From Acidobacteriota bacterium (GTDB lineage: Bacteria; Acidobacteriota; Terriglobia; Acidiferrales; UBA7541): a stretch of 10,168 nucleotides of DNA. Below, piece by piece: positions 1-8,216 of this stretch. The stretch spans positions 1-10,168 of the forward strand of contig QHZC01000230.1 in the NCBI GenBank assembly GCA_003224515.1, given 5' to 3'. How positions within the stretch are numbered: position 1 is the stretch's first letter; the number at the start of each line of letters is the position of its first letter. The notes below the pieces were generated by a model. That model ran no database searches, was not told the DNA's origin, and was given only the letters and a program-made list of their open reading frames with translations. The position numbers and the translations under genes are program-made.

Positions 1-1517
1 CCAAGCACGCCGCAACCCTTCACGTGGAAAACTCGAGTGCCCTTCGATAACTTCCTGTTGATTCCCTCAAGCACGGTAACAATATGCGGCAAATCCTTCA
101 GAGTTGCTGGCCCGTTGTGCACGGGGCTGTAATCGCCGAGCTGATTCGTAGGTGCGTCGGCGTTGGGGCCGATCACTGCAATGGACTTCAAGTCCTTCGG
201 CAGAGGTAGGAAGCTCTTCTCATTCTTCAACAGCACGATTCCTTCACGCGCGGCGCGCAGGGCGAGGTCCTGATGTCCTTTTGCATGAAGAATCGTCGCG
301 GCCCGCTCTACATCGACATACGGGTGATCAAAAAGGCCCAATCGGAATTTCTGTTCGAGGACCCGGCGCACCGCCCGGTCTACAAGTGCCATCGAGACTT
401 TTCCCTCTTCAACATTCTCAATCAGAGGTCTCATGTAAGCGGGTTCATAACTGATGTCCACGTCTACGCCAGCCTTCAACGCGAGAGCACCCGCTTCTTT
501 TTGCGTCTTAACGATTTGGTCCCAGATTAACGTTCCGATGCCACCGCCTTCGCTTAATACCAAGCCCTTGAACCCCAACTCTTCGCGCAGCAATTGCGTC
601 AGGAGTTTCTCCGAGGAATGGGTAGGCACGTCATCGACGTCGGGATACGTGGCCATTACCGCCAGAGACCCGGCCTTCTGGATGCCCGCCACCCAAGGAA
701 TCAAGAACGTTTCGCGCAGGTTGCGCTCGGAGATTTCCATCGAGCCGGCCTCGAGCCCGCTCACCGGCTGGCTCTGGCCGGGGAAGTGGGACAGCACGGT
801 GACGACCTGGTCATTGGCGAAGACATTTTCGCCCTGTCCGCCATGCACAATTTCTCGGGCAATCTGACTGGAAAGGTAGGGGTCCTCGCTGAACGCCTCT
901 GCATTCCGGCCGAGCCGCGGGTCCCGGTTGGGCTCGATCACCAGCGTGCCCAGCTGGTGAATTCCCACCGCCCTAGCTTCCCGGGCGGCCACCGCGTAGA
1001 TCGACTTCACCAAGTCCATGTCCCAGGAGCTGCCGATGGCCAAACCTTCGGGGAAAATCGTTGCGCCCGGAAACATTGCGCCGTGTGTCCCTTCCTCCGT
1101 CTGCAGCAGAGGAATCTTCAGCCGGGTTTTTTCGACCGCGATCTCTTGCAAATGGTTAAAGTACTCCGCCTGTTGACGCGCGCCCTCTAGCAAAACCCGA
1201 TCCGCCAGCGTGAAGAAGCCACCGCCTGGGCCAATCTCATCGGTATAGGTTCCCTCGGCAAATCTCTTGCAAGCCGCGAGCTTGGCCGGGATGTCCTTGC
1301 CCAACTCGTCGAGGTAAACGCAAGGCATGTTGAGTTGTCCGACCTTCTCCTTGAGAGTCATCCTGCGAAGCAAGTCCTCTGCTCGCTTTTCGACAGCCTC
1401 GGTGCGGTCCAGATAGATTGGAATTTCACCAGTCGATTGCGGGAAGAGCGCGGAGCAGATCGAGAGACTCAGTCCGCAACCAGTGACCGAGGCGGCGATA
1501 AACTGTTTGAGAGTCAT
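1..1517 (-). CDS. Glycoside hydrolase family 3 beta-glycosidase, exported, 3' end cut by window edge
   Basis: This is the N-terminal 505 residues of a GH3 enzyme, a family that removes terminal beta-linked sugars by a retaining mechanism. The ATG at 1517 is the only one after an in-frame stop at 1554-1556. It follows a weak GGGGTG and opens a signal peptide (MTLKQFIAASVTG, then a hydrophobic run to about residue 26). GH3 hallmarks seen in order are EEGTHG, EPNRDPRLGR, AFSEDPYL, SHFPGQ (Ser243-His244-Phe245), ATYPDVDDVPTHSS and GFKGLVLSEGGG. Next come the linker (RAVRRVLEQKFRLGLFDHPYVD) and the start of the second domain (AREGIVLLKN, IAVIGPNA). Two core residues are unusual. The family motif KH(F) reads SH(F), and the nucleophile Asp of the 'SD' motif is Glu323. 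The acid/base residue should lie beyond the window. It is the third gene of the minus-strand block, 148 nt after the ceramidase-like gene. The family is certain; the substrate is unknown and canonical activity is doubtful. Confidence 0.93.
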   Translation of the reverse strand, partial: MTLKQFIAASVTGCGLSLSICSALFPQSTGEIPIYLDRTEAVEKRAEDLLRRMTLKEKVGQLNMPCVYLDELGKDIPAKLAACKRFAEGTYTDEIGPGGGFFTLADRVLLEGARQQAEYFNHLQEIAVEKTRLKIPLLQTEEGTHGAMFPGATIFPEGLAIGSSWDMDLVKSIYAVAAREARAVGIHQLGTLVIEPNRDPRLGRNAEAFSEDPYLSSQIAREIVHGGQGENVFANDQVVTVLSHFPGQSQPVSGLEAGSMEISERNLRETFLIPWVAGIQKAGSLAVMATYPDVDDVPTHSSEKLLTQLLREELGFKGLVLSEGGGIGTLIWDQIVKTQKEAGALALKAGVDVDISYEPAYMRPLIENVEEGKVSMALVDRAVRRVLEQKFRLGLFDHPYVDVERAATILHAKGHQDLALRAAREGIVLLKNEKSFLPLPKDLKSIAVIGPNADAPTNQLGDYSPVHNGPATLKDLPHIVTVLEGINRKLSKGTRVFHVKGCGVL

Positions 1518-1665
1518 TGTGCACCCCGAGGGGAATGAAGCAGAAATCCGAAGTCAGGAGGCTCGGTTAGGTCTTAACCCACGAGATCGAATCTGCCTAA
1601 AGACAATCGGAGGAGGCGTCGCCAAGATCCGTGCTCGGAACCGCGGGAGAATGAGCGCACTCCGG

Positions 1666-3027
1666 TCAAGGACCATCACTGCGCCTCGAACTTCGCACTT
1701 CACTCCCTTGGAGATAGCTGACCACGGCACGAACCAAGTCCTCGCCTCCCCGCTCCGTAAAGGCCGAAACGGAAGGCTCGTATCCACCCATTGCGAATTC
1801 TTCCTTCGTTGGCAAGTAGCCAAGCCAGCCGTTGCAGTAACCGAAATAAAATGTATAGGGGAACGGAGACCGACTGCGCACTTCTATGGCGATCTCGCAA
1901 AAAAGCTCGAGGGGAGTTGCCCAGATGGCGATATCGCTGTTGATTCGAAGAAATCGAACGGGGAGCCGTACGACGGTTTCGCCCGTACTGGTGGCCCTGA
2001 TGTAATTGGAAAGTTCGGGATCCCAGCCTATTCCAGTTTTCCTTGTCGACTCGACTATTTGTTCCCCAAGTGTGAGGCTCACATTCGAGGTCGTGGGTCC
2101 AATATTCCGGTTGGCTTCAATAATCTTGTCCCCGAGGAGGACTCGGAATTGGCTGAGGTGCCCACTGTTGAAGTCGGGATACACAGTGTAGATTGGTGCG
2201 AGATTACCTGCGGCCCCATTGATGAACAGCATGGGCGCACCAATTTGCTGCTCGACATATTCGGCGACTGCGCCAGGAGCATCGGCACTGATTTTCCGGT
2301 TCTCCCCGCCAAGCACCGTGCCGTGCATGGCGTAGTTGGCAATAAGGGTGAGTATTTTCCCATCCGAGTGCTCGAGACGAATTAATCCAATGGTCCGGTC
2401 TGTCGGCCCGTCAGGGTTGAGGCCGAGGAACGTGGGCCCTTCCTTGTCTCTGGCACGCCGATTGATATTAGCCATCGCCAGGCCATACCCAATTCCCAAC
2501 CGAGCTGGTTCAAGCTTCTGCCGGGCTTCGGTGATGCCTGCAATGAGCTTCCGCTTCACCCACTCAGAATAACCAGGATTAGATTCGTGCTGGAAGCGAT
2601 GACCCATAAAAACAGCTGCTAAGCCCGGGGGGCCGACCTCTGGGGCGGAGTGTGTGTGGGTGACCGTCCACCACACCTGGATCGGCTTCACACCGGTTTG
2701 CGCTCTAAGCTCTCGAACCACTTGGTCATACCAGGAGGGAGAAAAACCGCAAATGTCCGTGGAAACGAGAAAGAACTGTGTCTTCCCGTCGTCCATAGCG
2801 ACGATGCGATGATACAAATGATCGTGAACGCCATCAGACTGTCGTGGGTCATATCCCAAGAGCCACTGCGGCTCGGATGGTGTTATATCGACCTTGACCA
2901 AAGACGCCCGGAATCCTTCTCCCAAGGTGACTGTGGATCTCCCCAGGACAGCCAGAAACACCAGACAAGCGAGTCTCAACACATTGCTCAAACATAAGTT
3001 GAAAATGAACATGCGCGGACGGAACAT
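1666..3027 (-). CDS. Neutral/alkaline ceramidase-like exported protein (Ceramidase_alk N-terminal domain)
   Basis: A 453-residue protein resembling the N-terminal catalytic domain of neutral/alkaline non-lysosomal ceramidases, which hydrolyse the amide bond of ceramide at a zinc site. The reading frame is open upstream to 3126, but I chose the ATG at 3027: it has a strong GGGAGGAG seven bases upstream and opens directly into a signal peptide (MFRPRMFIFNLCL, then LACLVFLAVLG). Landmarks are the opening VDITPSE, THTHSAPE (His124/His126), NYAMHGT (His235), INGAAGNLAPI, PLELFCE (Glu374) and GYLPTKEEF (Tyr404). By comparison with the Pseudomonas enzyme, from memory, one His of the THTH motif, His235, Glu374 and Tyr404 would be the zinc ligands. 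The position of its nucleophile Ser (GDxSPN) reads GNLAPI here, giving Ala277. The protein is shorter than full ceramidases (around 650 or more residues) and lacks their C-terminal domain. Such short relatives often sit in sugar-degradation loci, so true ceramidase activity should not be assumed. Confidence 0.88.
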   Translation of the reverse strand: MFRPRMFIFNLCLSNVLRLACLVFLAVLGRSTVTLGEGFRASLVKVDITPSEPQWLLGYDPRQSDGVHDHLYHRIVAMDDGKTQFFLVSTDICGFSPSWYDQVVRELRAQTGVKPIQVWWTVTHTHSAPEVGPPGLAAVFMGHRFQHESNPGYSEWVKRKLIAGITEARQKLEPARLGIGYGLAMANINRRARDKEGPTFLGLNPDGPTDRTIGLIRLEHSDGKILTLIANYAMHGTVLGGENRKISADAPGAVAEYVEQQIGAPMLFINGAAGNLAPIYTVYPDFNSGHLSQFRVLLGDKIIEANRNIGPTTSNVSLTLGEQIVESTRKTGIGWDPELSNYIRATSTGETVVRLPVRFLRINSDIAIWATPLELFCEIAIEVRSRSPFPYTFYFGYCNGWLGYLPTKEEFAMGGYEPSVSAFTERGGEDLVRAVVSYLQGSEVRSSRRSDGP

Positions 3028-3034
3028 CGCTAGT

Positions 3035-3042
3035 CTCCTCCC
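3035..3042 (-). promoter_or_regulatory. Strong ribosome binding site deciding the ceramidase-like start
   Basis: GGGAGGAG lies on the minus strand, seven bases before the ATG at 3027. It supports that start over the longer in-frame ATG at 3126, whose extra 33 residues are Arg/Gln-rich and would bury the signal peptide. Confidence 0.8.
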
Positions 3043-3130
3043 GGAACGGGTATGCGCCTGACCCTGTTGAATCAACTGCTGGCGCCTGCTCGACACTGCG
3101 TCGCCAGTGGCGGTCCCGATAGCCAATAAT

Positions 3131-6100
3131 TCAGTGATCGTTGCTACCTGCAGATTCTGCTGGTGCGCGGGCCGGAATCACGCGCAGCAAGAGATCATCT
3201 ATCTGGCCTGTCTTCCAACTGACTAAATCAGGGGTAAACAATCCACCGCGAATGATACCGGCACCGTCTGACGCATATCCCAATCGCGAGTCGCCGTTGA
3301 GGAGAGGCAGAATGCGTTGCGCGTTTTCCTGCTCGGCTACGGCAACTTTGTTCATGGCTTCCAAAGCTTCTCGATGCCAGCTTTCCGATGTTGCGGCGTC
3401 GTACGCATCTCGCGCCCTGAGCCATTCGATCAGGTTAAGGGTGCTTCGGACAGCGGTCTGAATGGTTCGTCCAACTCTCAATTCGGAGTCGATCGCGGAA
3501 TGATATTCTGGCTCGGCAACGCGACGAGCCTTTCCAAGCTCGGCATCCCCTTTTAGAAACCAGTCCTCTAGTTGGCCAAAGTATTTTGCCGTGATCTCAG
3601 GACCCCACGGGTCTGTCCATTGGAGATCGTTCTGCCAAGCGCGTGCCCGGCCAAAACTCGGGACGGCCGGATCCAGGAAGAAAGGATTGCTCGGCCCCCT
3701 CTGCAGCGGGCCTGGATACCGCGCCACCGAGTCTGAATAGGGAAAAGCGCGGATACCCTCGCTGAAATCGTGCCAAGCCGCAAGCACATAAGGTGCCGCT
3801 TTGTAGCCAAAGTCGCGTTCCGCCTGTTGTTGGAGCAACTCCTCCATGGAAGGCGCAGGATCGAATGACATGCGGTTAATCAGTTCTTCTGTCCGCGAGG
3901 ACGTGAAGCCATAGAAAAACCAGTTTCCGAACCATCCATTCAGATCGTATTCGCGGATCTTGGCTATGCGTTGGTACCACTGCTCCAAGCACGGAATGTA
4001 GGGCACGAATATGAATTCCTGGCTTACCGAGTTTTCCGTTTTGGTTGTGATCGTCAGCCCGTCCGTACGAGCCTCCTTGTATTCACTTACGAAAAGCTCG
4101 GGAGGACCGACAGCCGATATGATGTAGTCTTCGGTTTGGTGCCGGATCCCATCCTTTTCAACTACCATCCCCTTGTTGAAATCAGATTGGACAATGATGT
4201 CTTTGGGGAGCATCGGCAACAGCTTCAACACCCATTCCGACTCCATGTTGTAGTTCTCAGCAATCATGTCTTTGTCGCGACCACCAAATTTGTGCACCGC
4301 GTTGCCCAGCGTAGTCAATATCTCCGCTGCGACTTCTTGTTGCGTGCGGTGACTGCAGCGTGGGCATTCCTTGAGGGAGTGCTCGGCGTTACCGCAATAC
4401 CAGAAACCCTCGCTGTCGTAGATCACGATAAGACCTCTCACCAGTGGTGCATGGTGAAAGAGAGTGCCCACCGTCTCCGTGTAATACTGGCGGACACTCT
4501 CCGTGGAGGTGCACATCGGCGGACCCCAGCCGTATCCTCGTGCCTCAGGATGATTCTCAAAGAACGACTCCGGGAGGTGGTGGTGGTAGCCGCCTGTGGC
4601 GAAGTAGGCATAAATGTCGATCCCAAAGCGTCTGGCGCGCCGCGTGAGGTCGTCCAGACGAGCCAGGCGGACTGCTGCTTCCGGATCGTTCAACTCGGGA
4701 AACATCGTGGATTCAAGAGTTACTTCCTCAGTGTTAACCCACACCCACAGTCCATTAAAGCCGCTGTGAGATATGCGCTGGAGGAGTCCGTCTGTATACG
4801 CGAACGGCAGAGAGGTATCTCCTCGGTGGATCCCGGTAACATCTACCTCGCGTGTCATTCTTCGTGGAAAGCGGCAATTGCGAATCAAAGACGCGGTCTT
4901 AATGAATGGGCCTTTTCGAAAACGAAGAAGGTCCTCGAAAGCGTATACACCGCGCATGACGCCGCGGGGGGTAAGCGCCTCAATGTCGATTTCGCCGTTT
5001 GTGGCACTAATCCGGTAACCTTCAGAAGTGCTTACTCCCGCTATCCCGGGAGCGGTCACGCGCAGGGCGACATGTGGCCCTGCAGGGTTTTGTGAAGTTT
5101 TGACGTGGATCTTAAGGATGTTCTGAAAAAATTGACGTAAGTCGGCCGCTGCGGTCTGAACCACCTCGTCTTCACCCTGTTCGGTGCGAATCGACCAACC
5201 GTCATTGATCGAGATTTCGTCGGGACGAGGCGGCGCCGCATCTGTCGCAATGATGGGGGGCCCGCCGCTGTAGGCGTCCAACAATGGGCGCACAAAATCG
5301 AATCTTTGCTCGACTTTGGTTGCCATCGTAGTTTCAGTGGTGGGCAACACCTTAAAAGACAGCCCGAAGTTGGGATGATAGTCTTTGCCGCCGATTGGTT
5401 TCGGGCCATAGACGCGGTAGCAGTCCAGGGGGGCTTTGCCCGAAAGCGTTCTGACTTCAAAGAAATATTGCTTTGAAGAGTCGAGGCGGACGGGCTTGAT
5501 TTTCGCCTTGTACATGAGATCGAAAAGCGGATGAATGCTTTGCGCGGGAATTCGAGTCTCCCCGAGGTCATTAGCTCCGTCCTTTGTGCCGAAGCGAACA
5601 ATCAGGTCACCGGGAACACCGACGCGTGACAGCTTAATTGCAAGGCCCGCGAAAATCGGAGACTCCCTACTAACGTGGAATCGTCCTGCTACTCTTGCGT
5701 CCTGCGCCGAATCTAAGTCATACGTTACGTACGGCAGCGTCGTTGTCGAAGTGTCGGCCAGCCCGTCGTATGGTCCAGCTGGCTGCCGTTCGACAGGCGT
5801 ATAGGCATAATCTCTTCCGTCGGGTTGTTGGGGTTGAAGCCAACGGTTCAAGAAAGCGAATGTCCCAATGCCATGAATTTCGTGGACCCCGTCGAAATGA
5901 ACCCTCACGATTTTGGCTTCTAGCCCATCCAGCCCCCAGGCGTGAGAGTACGCTGTCACCTCTTGCCAAGCTCGCGCGTGCCACTCCGGCGTCGTCGTGC
6001 TGTCTCGCTCGCCAAACTCCACGCACACAGGCCTCGGCCACTGGGCGGCCATTAGCTCCACATGCGTAAAGCGATTCAGCACGTTCCAGTTGTAGAAGTC

Positions 6101-8173
6101 CGCGTCCGGATGCTTCAGGTAGCTGGTCTCGTAGCCGGTCTCATGCTCCTCGTAAGTGATTTTCGTCCGCCAGTCGTTAAAATGTCCCGAGATTACAGCC
6201 GCCCTGATTCGCGGCTCCAGCGGAGACATCCAGCTCACGGAATAACCACCGTACGACAGCCCGTAGTAGCCAATCCGTTGTGGGTCCACTTGAGGTAAAG
6301 ACTGAAGAAAATCGATGATGCGATGCAGCTTTGCGAGCTCCAAGCTGGTGCGCATCTTTTCTAGGGTGGCCGCCTGTCGCACCAGCGGATTCACCAGTAC
6401 TTCTTGAGGCATCGGGACGGTCACGTAAGGTGCGAATACGACGTAGCCGAGATCGGCCAGACGCGAACCTAAGGAATTGTAGATCGTAGGTTCCACTTCT
6501 AGGGGCTGCCGTGCTAAGCCGATAATTTTCGCTGGTTCATCTCCCAATCCGTGTTGGCAAATCACCACCGGTAAGCGTCCCGGCTTATTTCGCGGAAGCA
6601 ATAGTTGTCCATAAGCTTCTACTCCCGGCAACACGTCCAGTAGCACGTCATAGGCCGCAAACTTGTCTGTCAGCCGCAGCAGCCGCGTGCGAGGATTAAG
6701 CGGCCCATTCCCCGCTGGGATAACTCCCACTAACTGCATAAGTTCCCGGCGCAGCGCCTCTGCACGATGGACCCTATCCGACGGCGGCGTCGACAACAAC
6801 TTCCAGTGGCTCTCCCGCGCCGCGTCACTCTCGGCATCCAGCCGGCGTAGGTATTGGTGTAAGGCCTCGAACTGCTCGTCGCGCGCCTTCATTACCTCGC
6901 CGCTCGCCACGCGGACATTGATCTGTGGCTTCGTTTGTTCCTCCGTTGCACCCAGCCAGGTGGTGATCTTCGAAGCCGCGGCCGCCAACTCATTCCCGCC
7001 GGGCTCCTCGCTCACACTAAGCTCCCCGGGCTTTCCCAGCCCCGCGTAAAAACGTTTCGTCCGTTCCACTTCCGCATTCACGCTGCCAGCCGGCGTTGGT
7101 CCGTCGGGTGCATAAATAATGTGCAGCCGTTGCGGTGCGATCAGGGCCGCGATTTCAGCGTCTCCGAACTCGTTCAGCTGGCCGTACAGCATGCGGTCCA
7201 CCGGCTCCTCCCAGCAGTCCTCCCGCTGCCGGAAGTAATCGATTGCCGCTACGCCACCAAAGCTGCCATCCATGGCAGCCGCATACAGAGCGGTCATCCC
7301 GCCTTGCCCATCACCCAAGACAACCACCTGCCCCTTCGGAAGGAGAAAACGTGAAACAAGATAGTCTCGCAGCGCCAGCGCCTGCTGTACTTCCAAACCC
7401 ACGAGGGTTCGGCCAACAATGAAACCCAGGCGATAGAGTAGCTGGCGACGGTCAATATGATGAAGCTTTCCAAACGGAAAATCGCTGTCTCGTTCTACCG
7501 TGACCGGTACACACACAATGAGCCGATGTTCCAACAGGGACGTGAGCCAACTCGCCGGTGTCTCGCCTTCGGCGATTCCAGCGAATGCTTCCCGCGACTC
7601 TTCCGAATCCGGCAGAGCCATCACCGCCCCCACTGCCTTGCCATGTGGTACAAACAGCAGGGCGCGCGCCCGAAAATCCTCCTGGAGCGCAATCGTCACA
7701 TCCTCGACGCCCACCCCATCCGACTCCAGAACCACGCTCTTGACTTCCGGACCTCTGTCGCTTAGGTCAAGCAGTCCCAGCATCTTTCGCAAATTCTCGC
7801 GATGATCGCGAAGTGATCTTCGATAGGCATCCACTGAAGAAAAATCCGGCCGCCAGTGGCCGTCGCGCAGCGCCGGAGTCGCCGCAATCTGCTTCAGCCA
7901 GTATTCCCGTTCCTGACCAAGCTGCACGGCATAGATGGATCCTTGCTTCGGCGAAGTCATTTCCTCCGGTAGCGGCACGTCGGCGGGCAGTGTTAGCAGA
8001 GAGGTCCCCTGAAGGTGTGGAAGGGGCTCCAGAACTATGCCCGCTTTGGCGGCAATGGCGGACACATAGGTGCTCGGGGATTGCGCCAGTGTGCTCCGAT
8101 CCGCGCAAGTGGAAAACGCCAACAAGAAGATCATGGACAGCGGGCTTATGGAAAACCTGGCTCGTTTCGACAT
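3131..8173 (-). CDS. Exported multi-module hydrolase: degenerate alpha/beta-hydrolase, active-type alpha/beta-hydrolase esterase, beta domain, GH20/GH67-like glycosidase
   Basis: A single 1680-residue protein. The frame is open upstream to 8359, but the ATG at 8173 has GGGGAGGA five bases before it and starts a signal peptide (MSKRARFSISPLSMIFLLAF...STLAQ). Residues about 70-420 form an alpha/beta-hydrolase fold with a dead-looking triad: elbow GDGQGG (Gly289 for Ser), Asp357, and GGNEL (Asn394 for His). Residues about 450-810 form a second, esterase-like hydrolase with elbow GLSYGG (Ser640), GERD (Asp724) and FDGVHEIHG (His764). A beta-rich segment (about 816-940) follows. Residues about 980-1090 resemble the non-catalytic N-domain of GH20/GH67 enzymes (AAADLRQFF, EALTPRGVMRGVYAFEDLL). 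A probable TIM barrel (about 1105-1425) contains LIVIYDSEGFWYCG (Asp1253, Glu1255) and a CPRC pair, and the rest to 1680 looks helical. It probably deacylates and cleaves a decorated glycan outside the cytoplasm. The exact GH family and substrate are unresolved. First gene of the block. Confidence 0.87.
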   Translation of the reverse strand: MSKRARFSISPLSMIFLLAFSTCADRSTLAQSPSTYVSAIAAKAGIVLEPLPHLQGTSLLTLPADVPLPEEMTSPKQGSIYAVQLGQEREYWLKQIAATPALRDGHWRPDFSSVDAYRRSLRDHRENLRKMLGLLDLSDRGPEVKSVVLESDGVGVEDVTIALQEDFRARALLFVPHGKAVGAVMALPDSEESREAFAGIAEGETPASWLTSLLEHRLIVCVPVTVERDSDFPFGKLHHIDRRQLLYRLGFIVGRTLVGLEVQQALALRDYLVSRFLLPKGQVVVLGDGQGGMTALYAAAMDGSFGGVAAIDYFRQREDCWEEPVDRMLYGQLNEFGDAEIAALIAPQRLHIIYAPDGPTPAGSVNAEVERTKRFYAGLGKPGELSVSEEPGGNELAAAASKITTWLGATEEQTKPQINVRVASGEVMKARDEQFEALHQYLRRLDAESDAARESHWKLLSTPPSDRVHRAEALRRELMQLVGVIPAGNGPLNPRTRLLRLTDKFAAYDVLLDVLPGVEAYGQLLLPRNKPGRLPVVICQHGLGDEPAKIIGLARQPLEVEPTIYNSLGSRLADLGYVVFAPYVTVPMPQEVLVNPLVRQAATLEKMRTSLELAKLHRIIDFLQSLPQVDPQRIGYYGLSYGGYSVSWMSPLEPRIRAAVISGHFNDWRTKITYEEHETGYETSYLKHPDADFYNWNVLNRFTHVELMAAQWPRPVCVEFGERDSTTTPEWHARAWQEVTAYSHAWGLDGLEAKIVRVHFDGVHEIHGIGTFAFLNRWLQPQQPDGRDYAYTPVERQPAGPYDGLADTSTTTLPYVTYDLDSAQDARVAGRFHVSRESPIFAGLAIKLSRVGVPGDLIVRFGTKDGANDLGETRIPAQSIHPLFDLMYKAKIKPVRLDSSKQYFFEVRTLSGKAPLDCYRVYGPKPIGGKDYHPNFGLSFKVLPTTETTMATKVEQRFDFVRPLLDAYSGGPPIIATDAAPPRPDEISINDGWSIRTEQGEDEVVQTAAADLRQFFQNILKIHVKTSQNPAGPHVALRVTAPGIAGVSTSEGYRISATNGEIDIEALTPRGVMRGVYAFEDLLRFRKGPFIKTASLIRNCRFPRRMTREVDVTGIHRGDTSLPFAYTDGLLQRISHSGFNGLWVWVNTEEVTLESTMFPELNDPEAAVRLARLDDLTRRARRFGIDIYAYFATGGYHHHLPESFFENHPEARGYGWGPPMCTSTESVRQYYTETVGTLFHHAPLVRGLIVIYDSEGFWYCGNAEHSLKECPRCSHRTQQEVAAEILTTLGNAVHKFGGRDKDMIAENYNMESEWVLKLLPMLPKDIIVQSDFNKGMVVEKDGIRHQTEDYIISAVGPPELFVSEYKEARTDGLTITTKTENSVSQEFIFVPYIPCLEQWYQRIAKIREYDLNGWFGNWFFYGFTSSRTEELINRMSFDPAPSMEELLQQQAERDFGYKAAPYVLAAWHDFSEGIRAFPYSDSVARYPGPLQRGPSNPFFLDPAVPSFGRARAWQNDLQWTDPWGPEITAKYFGQLEDWFLKGDAELGKARRVAEPEYHSAIDSELRVGRTIQTAVRSTLNLIEWLRARDAYDAATSESWHREALEAMNKVAVAEQENAQRILPLLNGDSRLGYASDGAGIIRGGLFTPDLVSWKTGQIDDLLLRVIPARAPAESAGSNDH

Positions 8174-8178
8174 TCTAG

Positions 8179-8186
8179 TCCTCCCC
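8179..8186 (-). promoter_or_regulatory. Ribosome binding site deciding the start of the multi-module hydrolase
   Basis: GGGGAGGA on the minus strand lies five bases before the ATG at 8173. An alternative in-frame ATG at 8188 overlaps this site, and the most upstream ATG at 8359 would add 62 residues ahead of the signal peptide, so 8173 is preferred. Confidence 0.8.
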
Positions 8187-8200
8187 ATGCATGCGAGGCG

Positions 8201-8216
8201 ATTCGTTCGAACGGAT
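8201..8216. promoter_or_regulatory. Palindrome in the leader of the multi-module hydrolase gene
   Basis: A perfect 10-base palindrome, CGTTCGAACG (8204-8213), extends to ATTCGTTCGAACGGAT with one mismatched pair. It sits about 28 bases upstream of the hydrolase start and just before its ribosome binding site. That position suits an operator for a dimeric repressor, or a leader hairpin. The regulator is unknown; the match is structural only. Confidence 0.4.

Noticed and set aside
1565..1579. Inverted repeat GGTTA/TAACC between the GH3 and ceramidase-like genes
   Set aside because: Arms of five bases are too short to stand out from chance, and no T-tract marks a terminator.
1483..2385. A 300-codon plus-strand open frame
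   Set aside because: It lies mostly opposite the ceramidase-like gene, has no recognisable domain or signal, and disappears if the strongly supported minus-strand gene is accepted.
3066..3076. Short palindrome GTTGAATCAAC upstream of the ceramidase-like gene
   Set aside because: Eleven bases with a single-base centre is close to chance for this length. No further support.
3971..5095. A 374-codon plus-strand open frame
   Set aside because: It lies fully opposite the multi-module hydrolase, where the minus-strand frame has clear domain motifs. It has no recognisable family of its own.
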